Shown here one piece after another: positions 23,553 through 31,240 of a stretch of 37,020 bases of DNA. This DNA comes from JACCZX01 sp040003315. GTDB taxonomy: Bacteria; Pseudomonadota; Gammaproteobacteria; Burkholderiales; Burkholderiaceae_F. The stretch spans positions 1 to 37,020 of the forward strand of contig JBDUCU010000016.1 of NCBI GenBank assembly GCA_040003315.1. The letters run 5' to 3'. The position numbers and the translations under genes are program-made. Within the stretch, counting starts at the first letter, position 1. Each line of letters starts with the position of its first letter. A model generated the notes under the pieces. It ran no database searches and was not told the origin of the DNA. It saw only the letters and a program-made list of their open reading frames with translations.

Positions 23553-24689
23553 ATGAACGCTACCGAATCGCTCTCGCGCCGCTCGAACCTCGATCCACGC
23601 TTGCTCGGGCGCACGGGGCCGCTGCCGATCGCCTCGTACTTCGACATCGATTGGTTCGAACGCGAACGCAAACTGCTGTTCGCTTCAGGGCCGAACTATG
23701 TCGGCAGCGAGAAAATGGTTCCAGAACTTGGCGACTATATGACGCTGCCGTCCACTGGAAACGCCAAAGTCCTGGTGCAAGGCCCGGGCGGTATCAATCT
23801 GCTGTCGAATTCGTGCCGCCATCGTCAGGGGCTGTTGCTCGACGGCAGAGGCAACAATGCCAGCATTGTATGTCCGCTGCATCGATGGACCTACGATCTA
23901 GATGGAAAGCTGCTCGGAGCCCCTGACTTCGACATCACGCCCGATTGTTCGCTGACGAAAACAGCGCTCAAACACTGGAATGGCTTGCTTTTCGCCGGGC
24001 CGCAAGATCCGGTGGCGGATCTGCGCGATTTTCCGCTGGCGCCGGATTACAACTACAGCGACTACGTGTTCGAAAAGGTCATCGTTGACGAGTGCCCTTT
24101 TAACTGGAAAGCCTTTCTTGAGATCTATCTGGAGCTTTATCACGTCGAGGCAATGCACCCGGGTTTGCAAAAGTGGGTCGACCCGGACAACTACGAGTGG
24201 GGTTTCGGCGACCGCTGGAGTTACCAGATTCTCGGCATCAAGGACGGACTGAAGGCGCAGGTCTCACCCAACTATGAACGCTACCGTGACTCGATACTCG
24301 AGTTTTCAGGCGGCGAGCTGCCGAAGTACGGCACGGTGTGGTCGATTCTCTACCCGAACGTGATGCTCGAGTGGTATCCGTACGCGCTGGTGGTCAGCAC
24401 CTTGATCCCGCGCTCGCCAGAACTGACCACCAACGTGGTCGAGTTTTACTACCCGGAGGAAGTCCACGCGTTCGAGCGGCAGATCGTCGACGCGCACCAA
24501 GCCGCCTATGCCGAATCCTCTGCCGAAGATGCGCAGATCTGCGCCCGCCTGCAACGCGGGCGTCGTACGCTATGGCTGGCTGGCGAGGAGGACCGCGGCC
24601 CGTATCACACGCCGCACGAAGACGGCATGATTCACCTTCACGACTGGATCAGCCGGTCGATCGCCGCCGAGGCAGCAGACGCCGCCTAG
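23553..24689 (+). CDS. Rieske non-heme iron oxygenase, alpha-subunit type
   Basis: A 378-residue aromatic-ring-hydroxylating-type oxygenase. The [2Fe-2S] Rieske ligands are Cys88-X-His90 (SCRHRQG) and Cys107-X2-His110 (VCPLHRW). The mononuclear iron ligands are His197 and His202 (YHVEAMHPG). Glu194 takes the place of the bridging Asp seen in naphthalene dioxygenase, as in choline/carnitine-type oxygenases. The family ENY motif reads EIY here. NWKAFLEIYLELYHVEAMHPGL-like architecture and length point to a homomultimeric mono- or dioxygenase of the choline-monooxygenase/CntA branch rather than a biphenyl type. No reductase or ferredoxin gene is adjacent, so electron supply must come from elsewhere. 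AGGA lies 7 nt before the ATG. The substrate is unknown. Confidence 0.87.
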   Translation: MNATESLSRRSNLDPRLLGRTGPLPIASYFDIDWFERERKLLFASGPNYVGSEKMVPELGDYMTLPSTGNAKVLVQGPGGINLLSNSCRHRQGLLLDGRGNNASIVCPLHRWTYDLDGKLLGAPDFDITPDCSLTKTALKHWNGLLFAGPQDPVADLRDFPLAPDYNYSDYVFEKVIVDECPFNWKAFLEIYLELYHVEAMHPGLQKWVDPDNYEWGFGDRWSYQILGIKDGLKAQVSPNYERYRDSILEFSGGELPKYGTVWSILYPNVMLEWYPYALVVSTLIPRSPELTTNVVEFYYPEEVHAFERQIVDAHQAAYAESSAEDAQICARLQRGRRTLWLAGEEDRGPYHTPHEDGMIHLHDWISRSIAAEAADAA

Positions 24690-24790
24690 GCGGCGGCGGC
24701 GGTCTCGTACACCGCCTCTTCGATTCCGATTGCGTTTGGAGCAGCAACGATGACGGCCGCAATGCGACCGACGTCGCGCAGTTTCTCGAC
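24686..24790 (-). other. Possible remnant of a minus-strand gene (34 codons, no start)
   Basis: Between a TGA at 24793-24791 and a TAG at 24688-24686 lies an open minus-strand frame with protein-like composition: LRDVGRIAAVIVAAPNAIGI, then EEAVYETAAAA. There is no start codon and no ribosome-binding site, so it cannot be an intact gene. It could be the 3' end of a decayed gene or a chance frame in GC-rich DNA. I do not recognise a family. Confidence 0.2.
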
Positions 24791-24987
24791 TCATTCCGTT
24801 CTGTTTCAGAGCGCGTAATGCGACCGCACGCAGAAATGGCATTTTCCGACAATCGAGGCCGCCAGCGCGTACAGGAGATGTAGTTTCCACCTATGAAGGA
24901 GGCGGCGCTAATTACTATTTATAATGCACGCGATAGGCGCCGGTGAAGCGTGCCGGCGGCCGAGCGTCTGTCTGCAACAATGGCGCT
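24690..24987. other. Intergenic region between the Rieske gene and the exporter operon
   Basis: About 298 nt without an intact gene. It holds the possible minus-strand remnant (24686-24790) and the TATAAT at 24920-24925. A small palindrome GCCGCCTAGGCGGC sits around 24688. I see no intrinsic terminator for the Rieske gene. Confidence 0.6.
24920..24925 (+). promoter_or_regulatory. Predicted -10 element of the exporter/chaC/pdxH operon
   Basis: A perfect TATAAT in a locally AT-rich stretch (ATTACTATTTATAATG). No good -35 lies at 16-18 bp, so it may need an activator or may be chance. A start near 24932 would precede both candidate start codons of the first exporter gene. Confidence 0.5.
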
Positions 24988-25914
24988 GTGACCGTTTCGC
25001 CCTATCGCATCCGCAGCGCGTGGCTCGCCTGGTACTTCGTCGTCATCTGGGGTTCGGGCTATCTGGCGACCAAGGTCGGATTGCAATACGCGCCACCGTT
25101 CACCTTCCTGTCACTGCGATTCGCATTCGGACTGCTGCTCGTCGTTCCGTTGACCATGGCGATCAGGCCGCGCTGGCCCGATTCACGGACACAGTGGGCG
25201 CACGTCGCCTTTGCCGGCCTTCTGATGCACGCGGTCAATCTCGGCGGCAGCCACTACGCGCAGTACCTCGGAATGTCGGCTGGCATAACCGCCCTTGTCT
25301 TGGCGCTGCAACCGGTGGTCACCGCGGCTGCCGCACGGCCCTTGTTTGGCGAACGCCTCGTTCGTACACAGTGGCTCGGCGTTGCGCTTGGACTCGCGGG
25401 CGTGGCATTGGTGGTCTGGCACAAAGTGGATCTCGGCGCGATGAGTGCCGCGTCGTTGGCGGCGGTGCTGATTGCGCTCGCGGCGATGACCGTCGGCACC
25501 TTGTATCAGCGGATCTTCTGTCCAGCGGTCGACCTGCGTGCGGCGACCGTCGTACAGTTCGCAGCGACTCTGATGGTCTTGGCGCCGCTCGCAGTGGCGG
25601 TGGAGGGCTTCGAGTTTCGATGGTCTTGGCAGCTGCTGTGCGCGATTGCATTCCTGGTGATTTTCGCTTCGATCTTTGCGGTCAACGCGCTGCACACGCT
25701 GATGCGACGCGGTGAAGCCACGCGCGTCACGAGTCTGCTATACCTGACGCCGATCGTCGCGGTCGCTCTCGAGTGGCTGATGTTCGGCATTTATCCGACC
25801 TGGCTGACCGCTGTGGGTATCGCGGTCACGTGCGCGGGAGTCGCGCTGGTGGCGCTCAAAATTCCCAGCAGAAGCGAGCTGAGCGAAGCTGAAGTACCAC
25901 GCGCTGCGAGTTGA
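24988..25914 (+). CDS. EamA/DMT-family inner-membrane transporter
   Basis: A 308-residue protein with ten predicted transmembrane segments formed by two EamA repeats. It begins with the typical WLAWYFVVIWGSGYLATKVG; GITALVLALQPVVTAAAARPLFGERL is the end of repeat 1, and VTSLLYLTPIVAVALEWLMFG the matching part of repeat 2. Members export metabolites, amino acids or drugs; the cargo here is unknown. I prefer GTG at 24988, close to the first membrane segment; GTG at 24943 in the same frame would add 15 residues. It is the first gene of an operon whose next gene starts 2 nt after its stop. Confidence 0.88.
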   Translation: MTVSPYRIRSAWLAWYFVVIWGSGYLATKVGLQYAPPFTFLSLRFAFGLLLVVPLTMAIRPRWPDSRTQWAHVAFAGLLMHAVNLGGSHYAQYLGMSAGITALVLALQPVVTAAAARPLFGERLVRTQWLGVALGLAGVALVVWHKVDLGAMSAASLAAVLIALAAMTVGTLYQRIFCPAVDLRAATVVQFAATLMVLAPLAVAVEGFEFRWSWQLLCAIAFLVIFASIFAVNALHTLMRRGEATRVTSLLYLTPIVAVALEWLMFGIYPTWLTAVGIAVTCAGVALVALKIPSRSELSEAEVPRAAS

Positions 25915-25916
25915 AA

Positions 25917-27107
25917 ATGGTAATGACCCTTCCGCGCATCATTGCATTTGTGGTGTTGACGCACACGGCGTTCGGCGCGGCGCGGGTGACTGCCTCGCTG
26001 TATGCGCTGTCGAACAAGGCATCACCATTTACCGTCGGAGTGCTGCTGGCGTTGTACGCGCTGGTGCCGGCACTGCTCGCGGTGCGCGCCGGACGGTGGC
26101 TCGACGAAGTCGGACCGTTCCGTCCGTTGCTGCTCGGCACCACGATGATGACGGTCGGTGCAATGCTGCCCGCGGTTTTTCCGTATGCCACGGCCGATGT
26201 GGCTCCGCTGCTGGTGGCCAGCGCACTACTGGGCACCGGCTTCATGTACGTGCAGATGACGATGCAGAATCTGGTCGGCGTCATGTCGGAGCCCGGCACG
26301 CGACCAGCGGCATTCTCAATGCTGGCGCTCGGGTTTTCGACCTCGGGGCTGATTGCCCCGGTCGCCAGCGGGTTTCTGATCGACAGCGTCGGTCACCGCG
26401 TGACGTTTGCGTTGATCTTCGTGCTGATGACGATCAGCGTGATTATTCTGCTCGCACAGCGTTCGCTGCTTCCTGCGCCACAGCCGCATGCTGCCACCGC
26501 GGAAGCGCGCAATCCGTTCGACCTGCTGCGGTATCCAGCGGTGCGCAACGTGCTGATCGTCAGCGGAATGATTTCGATGTCGTGGGATCTGCAGTCGTTT
26601 CTGATTCCCGTGTATGGGACCAGCATCGGACTCAGCGCATCGCAGATTGGCCTCGTGCTGGGCAGCTTCGCGGCCGCGACCTTCACGATCCGGCTCGCGA
26701 TGCCCACGCTTTCTCGCAGCTACCGCGAATGGCAGGTGCTCGTGTTTACGCTGGTCACCGCCGCAATCGCCTTCGCGTTGGTGCCGTTTTTCAAGACGAT
26801 GTTGCCGTTAATGGGCGTTGCGTTCCTGCTCGGGCTGGGCCTGGGCGCAGCTCAACCGAACGTCATGTCGCTTCTGCATGACCGCTCGCCTGCGGGACGC
26901 GTCGGCGAGGCGCTCGGAGTGCGCACGACCATCATGAATTCAAGCCATGTCGTGTTGCCGCTGGTATTTGGCGCATTCGGCTCCGTACTGGGAGCGGGGC
27001 CCGCGTTTTGGCTGATGGCAATGCTGCTCGGCGCGGGCGGTTGGACGTCATGGCGTCGCATGAACGTCGAGCGACATCCGCAGCAGGAGCAACAATATCG
27101 GCGATGA
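25917..27107 (+). CDS. Major facilitator superfamily transporter
   Basis: A 396-residue, roughly 12-segment inner-membrane carrier. It starts TLPRIIAFVVLTHTAFGAARV and carries the loop motif RAGRWLDEVGPFRPLL between segments 2 and 3, a typical MFS drug/sugar-exporter position. A charged central loop (PQPHAATAEARNPFDLLR) divides the two halves. I chose ATG at 25917; ATG at 25923 or TTG at 25911 would change the start by two residues. It follows the EamA gene with a 2-nt gap and overlaps chaC (ATGA), so it is translationally coupled to both. The substrate is unknown. Confidence 0.88.
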   Translation: MVMTLPRIIAFVVLTHTAFGAARVTASLYALSNKASPFTVGVLLALYALVPALLAVRAGRWLDEVGPFRPLLLGTTMMTVGAMLPAVFPYATADVAPLLVASALLGTGFMYVQMTMQNLVGVMSEPGTRPAAFSMLALGFSTSGLIAPVASGFLIDSVGHRVTFALIFVLMTISVIILLAQRSLLPAPQPHAATAEARNPFDLLRYPAVRNVLIVSGMISMSWDLQSFLIPVYGTSIGLSASQIGLVLGSFAAATFTIRLAMPTLSRSYREWQVLVFTLVTAAIAFALVPFFKTMLPLMGVAFLLGLGLGAAQPNVMSLLHDRSPAGRVGEALGVRTTIMNSSHVVLPLVFGAFGSVLGAGPAFWLMAMLLGAGGWTSWRRMNVERHPQQEQQYRR

Positions 27108-27757
27108 CGCATAAGGTGCCGTTAGAGTTTCCCGGCAGGGTCAGTGCGGAGCAGCAGGCTGCATCGCTGGCAGCAGCGCTGACTCACTGGGATGGCTTGT
27201 CACCGGTCTGGTTGTTCGGCTATGGCTCGCTGATCTGGAATCCCGAAGTTACCTTCGATCGCCGTTTCACTGCTCGCGTCCACGGTTATCACCGCAGGCT
27301 CTGTCTGTGGAGCCGCTTGAACCGCGGCACGCTTGATTGCCCGGGACTGGTTGCTGGACTCGATCGCGGCGGTTCATGCGCTGGAATGGCGTATCGCTTG
27401 CCCGCGGCAACAGCGCGCAACGAGCTTGAGAACCTGTGGGAACGCGAAATGTTCATGGGGTCGTATTCGCCGCGCTGGCTCAGCTGCCGCCTCGATGGTG
27501 GGGCGGGCGGGACACTCGTTTCCGCTCTCGCTTTTGTGGTACGGCACGATGCCTCGAATTACACAGGCAAGCTGAGCGAGTCGGAAATACTCGCGGTGTT
27601 CGCGCGCGGAAGCTGCGGACGGTTCGGCACCAGTCTGGACTATCTGGTCAAGACCGTCGCCGCGTTGCGTGAGCATGGTTTGCGGGACCCGCATCTGGAA
27701 CACCTTGCTCGCCACGCCGAGCTGGAAATGGCGCGACTGTCTAAGATGCCGTCATGA
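27104..27757 (+). CDS. chaC: Gamma-glutamylcyclotransferase, ChaC type
   Basis: A 217-residue cytosolic enzyme that cleaves the gamma-glutamyl bond of glutathione, releasing 5-oxoproline and Cys-Gly. The nucleotide-like fold motif VWLFGYGSLIWNP is at residues 35-47 and the catalytic Glu is in the segment LENLWEREMFMG. The remainder (GLVAGLDRGGSCAGMAYRLP and the C-terminal DPHLEHLARHAELE helix) fits ChaC. The ATG at 27104 overlaps the transporter stop. An AGGAG lies upstream but too far (about 14 nt) to be optimal, so coupling is likely. Its stop overlaps a five-codon mini-ORF that reaches pdxH. The link to the exporters may be glutathione or redox metabolism (inference). Confidence 0.92.
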   Translation: MTHKVPLEFPGRVSAEQQAASLAAALTHWDGLSPVWLFGYGSLIWNPEVTFDRRFTARVHGYHRRLCLWSRLNRGTLDCPGLVAGLDRGGSCAGMAYRLPAATARNELENLWEREMFMGSYSPRWLSCRLDGGAGGTLVSALAFVVRHDASNYTGKLSESEILAVFARGSCGRFGTSLDYLVKTVAALREHGLRDPHLEHLARHAELEMARLSKMPS

Positions 27758-27771
27758 GCATCGCTGCATGA
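27754..27771 (+). other. Five-codon mini-ORF bridging chaC and pdxH
   Basis: ATG AGC ATC GCT GCA TGA encodes MSIAA. Its ATG overlaps the chaC stop (ATGA) and its TGA overlaps the pdxH ATG (ATGA). A ribosome ending chaC could restart here and then start pdxH. It is most likely a coupling element, not a functional peptide. Confidence 0.45.
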
Positions 27772-28400
27772 ACATCGCCGACCTGCGTGTTGATTACAAG
27801 CGCTGCGAGCTCGATGAAGAGCGCGCTGACACCGATCCGATCACGCTTTTCTCGCGCTGGTGGGAAGAGGCCAGCGCCGCGCAGGTTAGAGAGGCCAACG
27901 CAATGACGTTGGCGACCGCCGATGCGGCGGGCAAGCCCTCGGCGCGCACCGTATTGCTGAAGGGTTTCGATCGCTCAGGCTTTGAGTTCTTCACCAACTA
28001 TCAAAGCCGCAAAGGTTCGGAGCTCGAAGTCAACCCGCGAGCCGCATTGCTGTTTTTCTGGCCCGAGCTAGAGCGACAGATCCGCATCGACGGCGATGCC
28101 GTGCGAACCAGTGAACACGAATCCGACGAGTACTTTCAGAGTCGGCCGCTAGCAAGCCGCATTGGCGCGTGGGCCTCACCTCAAAGCCAGCGCATCTCGG
28201 GCAAGGCGTGGCTGATGGCTCGCGTCGCGGAAATGGCGCTGAAGCACGCAGCATCGCCGCGGCGGCCGCCTTACTGGGGAGGATATCGAGTTGTGCCCAA
28301 TACGATTGAGTTCTGGCAGGGCCGACCATCGCGATTACATGACCGGCTGCTTTACACGAAAACGGCCGATGGCTGGAGCAGAGCCCGGCTTGCGCCGTGA
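27768..28400 (+). CDS. pdxH: Pyridoxamine/pyridoxine 5'-phosphate oxidase
   Basis: A 210-residue FMN-dependent oxidase making pyridoxal 5'-phosphate, the last step of vitamin B6 synthesis and salvage. The N-terminus MNIADLRVDYKRCELDEE and the FMN-binding stretch SARTVLLKGFDRSGFEFFTN are typical. It also has QIRIDGDAVRTSEHESDEYF, the substrate/FMN loop ASRIGAWASPQSQRIS and the C-terminal PNTIEFWQGRPSRLHDRLLY, with a final R-x-R-LAP. Length is normal. The ATG at 27768 lacks a good ribosome-binding site and overlaps the mini-ORF stop, so translation probably depends on chaC. The open frame upstream to 27669 lies inside chaC. Confidence 0.95.
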   Translation: MNIADLRVDYKRCELDEERADTDPITLFSRWWEEASAAQVREANAMTLATADAAGKPSARTVLLKGFDRSGFEFFTNYQSRKGSELEVNPRAALLFFWPELERQIRIDGDAVRTSEHESDEYFQSRPLASRIGAWASPQSQRISGKAWLMARVAEMALKHAASPRRPPYWGGYRVVPNTIEFWQGRPSRLHDRLLYTKTADGWSRARLAP

Positions 28401-28548
28401 TCACACGGCAATGCAACGCTTCATTGGTTCGACTCGTTAATCCGAAATCACTGGCAAAGCGGGACAAATTTCAAGGAACTGGCGTTACCCAACCAAGCTG
28501 CGGCAGCTATGATCGGCACGTTGCAGAGCAAGGCAGCGGGGAGCATCG

Positions 28549-29220
28549 ATGACTGAACAGCCTATCTCGATCATCATCGTCGAGGATGAACCGGAGTTCC
28601 GGCGGCGCTTTGTGCAGATCGTAGAGAACGAGCCGAGCATGAAACTCGCCGGCTCGGCATCGAACAAGCGCGAAGCGCAATCGATCATTGACCGTGAGTC
28701 GTTCGACGTGATGCTGATCGATCTCGGTCTGCCCGATGGCAGCGGCATCGATTTGATTCGCCAGGTCAGCCAGAAAAAACCGGACGTCGACATCATGGTC
28801 GTGACGGTCTTCGGTGACGAACAGCACGTCGTCTCGTCGATCGAGGCAGGCGCCACCGGCTATATCCTCAAAGACTCCGCACCGGCAGACGTCATTTCCT
28901 GCATCCGGCTGTTGCGGGCAGGTGGATCGCCGGTGAGCCCGGTCGTTGCACGCAGTGTGCTGCGCGCGATACGAAACCGAATGAGCACAACCGCGCCTGC
29001 ACGCGTACCGGGAAGCGAACAAAACCCGCTGTCGGCGCGCGAGACCGAAATTTTGCAGTTGCTCGCGAAAGGAATGAGTTTCAATGAAATCGGTGACATT
29101 CTCGGTATCTCGCCGCATACCGTGACCGCGCACATTAAGAAGATCTACCGCAAGCTGGCGGTGCATTCACGAGGCGAAGCGGTGTACGAAGCCACCCAAA
29201 TGGGGTTGCTAAAGAACTGA
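28549..29220 (+). CDS. NarL/FixJ-family response regulator
   Basis: A 223-residue two-component regulator. The receiver domain (residues 6-122) has the acidic pocket Glu12-Asp13, phospho-acceptor Asp58 (VMLIDLGLPDG), and Lys108 in GYILKDSA. The C-terminal LuxR-type helix-turn-helix begins at LSARETEILQLLAKGMSFNEIG and ends HIKKIYRKLAVHSRGEAV. GGGGAG precedes the ATG. The kinase gene follows 5 nt after its stop, so both form one operon and a cognate pair. No target operators are visible. The 148-nt gap upstream holds the likely promoter; I did not find a convincing hexamer pair. Confidence 0.94.
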   Translation: MTEQPISIIIVEDEPEFRRRFVQIVENEPSMKLAGSASNKREAQSIIDRESFDVMLIDLGLPDGSGIDLIRQVSQKKPDVDIMVVTVFGDEQHVVSSIEAGATGYILKDSAPADVISCIRLLRAGGSPVSPVVARSVLRAIRNRMSTTAPARVPGSEQNPLSARETEILQLLAKGMSFNEIGDILGISPHTVTAHIKKIYRKLAVHSRGEAVYEATQMGLLKN

Positions 29221-29225
29221 AGCCG

Positions 29226-31211
29226 GTGCTCATCCGCGCCTTAGCAATCAACCGCGCCGTACTGTCATCGGTGCGCTGGGCGACGCTTTTCCTTGTGCTA
29301 CTGATCGCGCCGTTTGCTGTCAGCAGCGCAATCGCCGAAGAAACAATTAAGATCGACCGCATCGAGTGGGTGGCGGGTAGCCGAACGGCCTTCCCTCCAG
29401 CGAATGCCGACTGGCAATCGCATGCACTTCCGTTGCGGTGGTCCTCCGGCAGCGCCGGATCGGTGCGGCAGGGTGTTTGGCTACGGCTGTCGTTCGCGGC
29501 GCCGGAAACTCCTTCCGAAGGCTGGGGCATTTTGCTCAAGCGCATTCCCACTGGAGGCACGATCTATCTGAACGGCAAGATGATCGCCGATCTGCCGCTC
29601 GACTCCGAACAGCGTTACGTTCGATGGAGGCGTCCGCATCTGGTGAATCTGCCGATCGCTTTCATGCAAAGCGCGAACGATGTGCTGATCTACACATCGT
29701 ATGGCGCGGGCGTGCACGGGATCGGGCCGATCTCGGTCGGTCCGACCGCTGAATTGCAGCCGCGCTATGGCGACGAGTTTTTCGTCAGCCACACATTGCG
29801 TTGGCTGTCGCTACTGCTGACCATGTTACTGGCGATCGGCTTCGCTTCGCTTTGGCTGCGCAGGCGAACGGAAACGCTGTTCGGCCTGTTGGCGCTGATG
29901 TCGGCGTTCTGGGCTCTGCGGTCGCTCGACTCGGTATTTGAATCGGTGCCGGCCAACGCTCGCTTCTGGATGCGTGCCGCGTTTTACCTGGGCACAGCGG
30001 TGTTCGCTGCAGTGGCCACCATCACGATGTGGCGTCAGGGCGGCCGTCATCAGGCGCGAGCCGAGCTGGGCCTGATCGTGCTCGCTGCAATGGGGCCGGG
30101 GCTTTATCTGCTGTCGGGCGATTCATTCGACATCACGGCGGGAGTGCTCTGGCAGGCGATGATGCTGGCCGCGCTGGGAACCGGTGTGCTGACGCTGGCC
30201 ACCCACGTGCTGTTCACGCGGCCGTTGATGCTGAAGACGGTGATCGCCGCGCTCGTACTGGCTTTGGCCGCTGCGGTCCACGACTATCTAGTCTATGTCG
30301 GCGTGCTTCCGTTTGCCAGCCCTGAGCTGCTGAACATCGCAACCCCATTGCTATTGATTGCCTTGGGCGCCACGCTGATCGATCGCTTCGTACGGTCGCT
30401 CGCAGATGTCGAGAAAACCAACACCGAACTTGAAACGCGAATCCATGAGCGCGAGCAACTGCTGAAGCGCAATTTTGACCGACTGCGCGAGAGCGAGCGA
30501 TTGAAGGCGAGCGCGCAGGAGCGTCAGCGCATCATGCAAGACATGCACGACGGACTCGGCTCGCAGTTGCTGTCGTCGTTGATGCTGGTCGAGCGTGGTG
30601 CCATGTCCAATGAACAGGTCGCGCAGATTCTGCGCGAATCGATCGACGACATGCGTCTTGCGATCGACGCACTGGCAGCCGAAGACTCAGACCTGCTGGC
30701 AGCCCTCGGCAACATGCGATTTCGGATGGAGCCGCGACTCAAGGCGGCGGGAATGGATTTGCAATGGGATGCGCGCAACTTGCCCGAGGAAGTCGATCTC
30801 GACCCCAACGCCGTGCTGCCGGTGCTGCGGATCACTCAGGAAGCTCTGACCAATGCGATCAAGCATTCGCGCGCACGCGTGGTGCGTGTGACCCTGGCGA
30901 TCGATCACGAAGGCGATTCACAGTGGCTTTCGATTCGCATTACCGATAACGGGCGCGGGTTGGCTGCTGCCGGCAATGGAACCGGCCGCGGGATGCTGAA
31001 CATGCGCAATCGTGCGCAGCGCATCGGCGCTTTTCTGAAGGTCGAGTCCGTTGCCGGCGCCGGCACCACGATCATGGTGCGACTGCAGCTGAATACCACT
31101 CCGGGGCCGACGACGCGCGCGATGCAGCTATCGCTGGACACCGAAGCGGTCATCGAGCAGGTCCGTCAAGTCGAGCACGGTGTTCGGGAAGCGGGGCCGG
31201 GCGTTTTGTGA
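29226..31211 (+). CDS. Sensor histidine kinase with 7TM-DISM-like input domain
   Basis: A 661-residue membrane kinase paired with the upstream response regulator. A signal/anchor segment (LFLVLLIAPFAVSSAIA) leads into a periplasmic beta-rich domain (about residues 35-180, with GTIYLNGKMIADLPL typical of 7TMR-DISM jelly-rolls). Seven hydrophobic segments follow (about 185-395), then a coiled coil (ADVEKTNTELETRIHEREQ). The HisKA_3 helix carries His441 (MQDMHDGLGSQLLSSL). The ATPase domain has the N box (ITQEALTNAIKHSRA) and G boxes (ITDNGRGLAAAG, GRGMLNMRNRA). The architecture suggests direct sensing of a ligand in the periplasm. The GTG start is used; ligand and regulon are unknown. Confidence 0.9.
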   Translation: MLIRALAINRAVLSSVRWATLFLVLLIAPFAVSSAIAEETIKIDRIEWVAGSRTAFPPANADWQSHALPLRWSSGSAGSVRQGVWLRLSFAAPETPSEGWGILLKRIPTGGTIYLNGKMIADLPLDSEQRYVRWRRPHLVNLPIAFMQSANDVLIYTSYGAGVHGIGPISVGPTAELQPRYGDEFFVSHTLRWLSLLLTMLLAIGFASLWLRRRTETLFGLLALMSAFWALRSLDSVFESVPANARFWMRAAFYLGTAVFAAVATITMWRQGGRHQARAELGLIVLAAMGPGLYLLSGDSFDITAGVLWQAMMLAALGTGVLTLATHVLFTRPLMLKTVIAALVLALAAAVHDYLVYVGVLPFASPELLNIATPLLLIALGATLIDRFVRSLADVEKTNTELETRIHEREQLLKRNFDRLRESERLKASAQERQRIMQDMHDGLGSQLLSSLMLVERGAMSNEQVAQILRESIDDMRLAIDALAAEDSDLLAALGNMRFRMEPRLKAAGMDLQWDARNLPEEVDLDPNAVLPVLRITQEALTNAIKHSRARVVRVTLAIDHEGDSQWLSIRITDNGRGLAAAGNGTGRGMLNMRNRAQRIGAFLKVESVAGAGTTIMVRLQLNTTPGPTTRAMQLSLDTEAVIEQVRQVEHGVREAGPGVL

Positions 31212-31234
31212 GCTCGATGCTAGCCTCTTAAACT
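31206..31234 (+). promoter_or_regulatory. Predicted promoter of the DUF72 gene, possibly leaderless
   Basis: TTGTGA (31206-31211, sharing its TGA with the kinase stop) and TAAACT (31229-31234) are separated by 17 bp, each matching the consensus at 4 of 6 positions. The -10 ends exactly 6 nt before the ATG at 31241. No ribosome-binding site lies upstream. Confidence 0.5.
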
Positions 31235-31240
31235 CGCGGC

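Noticed and set aside
24893..24946. A 17-codon reading frame starting MKEAALITIYNAR.
   Set aside because: It includes the TATAAT promoter element and has no good ribosome-binding site at proper distance, so it is more likely chance.
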